NCBI GenBank assembly: GCA_018697195.1
Contig: CM031858.1
Span: 104,691,406-104,755,405, forward strand
Direction: 5' to 3'
Length of the DNA stretch: 64,000 nucleotides
Origin: Certhia americana
Lineage: Eukaryota; Chordata; Aves; Passeriformes; Certhiidae
Below the pieces are notes generated by a model. It was not told where the DNA came from. It did no database searches and was given only the letters and a program-made list of their open reading frames with translations. This document shows, piece by piece, positions 62,586 to 64,000 of the stretch. How positions within the stretch are numbered: the stretch's first letter is position 1; each line of letters opens with the position of its first letter. Made by a program: the position numbers and the translations under genes.

Positions 62586-64000
62586 TCTGGATTTTATCAC
62601 TGATCATCATGTTTAAAAAGGGATTAAAGTTGACTTGTTCATTATTCCCTGTGCTTAATAGTCAAATATGTCTTGGTTTTAGGTTTATCGTTTTTTAGAA
62701 CCATAAATAACAAAATTTAGAACCAGATCTCAAAATTATCTTTCCTTGTACAAATAAGGATGCCATTTTAGAACAAAAAAGGCTGAGAAACATCTTTTCC
62801 CAAAACACTGAGGAACATCTATATAATCTGATTTTTCTAAAAGGTTGTAATAGTCCTAAAAGTTCTGATGCTAATCCTGCTTCTTAAGTACTTTTCTCCT
62901 ACTTGGGACCACTTTTTCAAAGCAGCTCCAAAATACTGAGTCAGCCAACTCCATGTGATACCTCACACACATTGAACTTAAAATGTCAATGCAATATCCA
63001 TGTTACTGAAAACCAGCAAGAACAGAATCATTTTTTCCAAATTGTATAATTTATCAGTCTCTTTTTTTAGCCTGCAGGCAAATAATGAAAAATTTAAGTT
63101 TTGTGTTCTTCTGCCTGGGAAATGCTTCACATCATCAAGTGAAGAGTGAGCACATTACATGCAATGGTATGAAAGGCCAAGCTGTTGATTTCATGAGATA
63201 ATGGTATGGCTGTTTGGATTGCTGAGCAGAACCTAATAGCTTGCTGAGAAGTAAGGATAGGTATTTTCTTATTTCCAACTTCCTTAATTACTTCAGCCAA
63301 TAGCTGTTTTACTTTGGACTACATAATAACTTTGTGCTGTTCTATTTATTCACATAAGAAACATCTTGTTTTTTGATTCCTTTGACATGTAGCTAGACAT
63401 AAGCCTCAGAAGTCACATTCGTGTTCCATCATCATAAGAGCAGATGATGTCTTAGAGAAAAAAACAAGAACTGACTTTCAAAGGTGCTGAGAGGAGTATC
63501 TGAAAAATCAAGTGCTAATAAGGAATCATGACTATAAAACTATAAAATATGAACCTAAATCAACTGCCAGAGGAGCTGTTATCACTGAAATTGAAAATGT
63601 GGTATGGGATTATTCTATGGTATTAGCTTTATAAGGATATCTTTGATGATCTGTCAGCTCCTGAAGCTGTGAGCAACCCACAGGACACTTCTTGCTGACA
63701 CCAGAGGCACAGAAGGGTAATTAATGAAAATCTCCAAAGTGCTGAAACAATGAAGTTAATGAGATTTTAAAATTTTGTATGCCTGGGGTCAATACCATTC
63801 ATTTTGACCTTCTCCAGAGAGTTAAGAAGGCAAAATGGATTAAAGCTGTAAAGAGTGAGAGCACCTGACCTGTGCAGATGTGAGGATTTGGCTGCGTGTG
63901 TCTCCCAGGTGATGGAGAAGAAGCAGTATCAGGTTTTAAAAAATGTGTGTTTTTTTGTAAGATACCCTTACCATGCTTTGTTTCAGATCTGGCTCCTGGC
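62586..64000. other. Intergenic to the window edge
   Basis: AT-rich, with no repeat, RNA or coding region recognised. An acceptor-like TTTGTTTCAG lies 14 bases before the right edge, but nothing beyond it can be judged. Confidence 0.45.

Noticed and set aside
63987..64000. Acceptor followed by possible exon at the right edge
   Set aside because: Only 14 bases are visible after the AG, so nothing can be supported.

Overview
This window is vertebrate nuclear DNA, almost certainly from a bird. It holds split genes with GT-AG introns. It also carries antisense fragments of CR1, the main avian LINE, and LTR fragments that resemble avian ERVL and ERVK families. The LTR types hint at a neoavian or passerine species, but that is weak evidence. 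Nothing prokaryotic is present, and no new biological system is evident.

Two genes are well supported. NDC80 (HEC1, outer-kinetochore microtubule-binding subunit) lies on the minus strand. Fourteen coding exons run from a start codon at 12510-12508 to an exon ending at 319. They join without a frame break into 565 complete codons plus two bases. About 76 C-terminal residues, judged against the 642-residue human protein, lie beyond the left edge. METTL4 (MT-A70 family adenine N6-methyltransferase) lies on the plus strand and is complete: eight coding exons between 15611 and 31831 give 481 codons plus stop. One of its introns has a GC-AG donor.

The genes are head to head across a GC-rich island at about 14.27-14.89 kb, which looks like a shared bidirectional promoter with a CHR-like cell-cycle element and an ETS site. 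A CR1 copy abuts it on the NDC80 side. A degenerate TG/TA minisatellite abuts it on the METTL4 side, in intron 1.

Layout: 1-12.5 kb NDC80 coding exons; 12.5-14.5 kb NDC80 leader intron with (CAAA)n tract and CR1; 14.3-14.9 kb promoter island; 14.9-31.8 kb METTL4; 32.1-32.5 kb antisense ERVK-like LTR; 32.5-64 kb AT-rich sequence without a recognisable gene. That last block holds short CR1 fragments, one possible LTR, simple repeats, a few isolated exon-like segments and a perfect hairpin. The two genes are not in one pathway: NDC80 acts in chromosome segregation and METTL4 in adenine methylation. They share only the promoter region.
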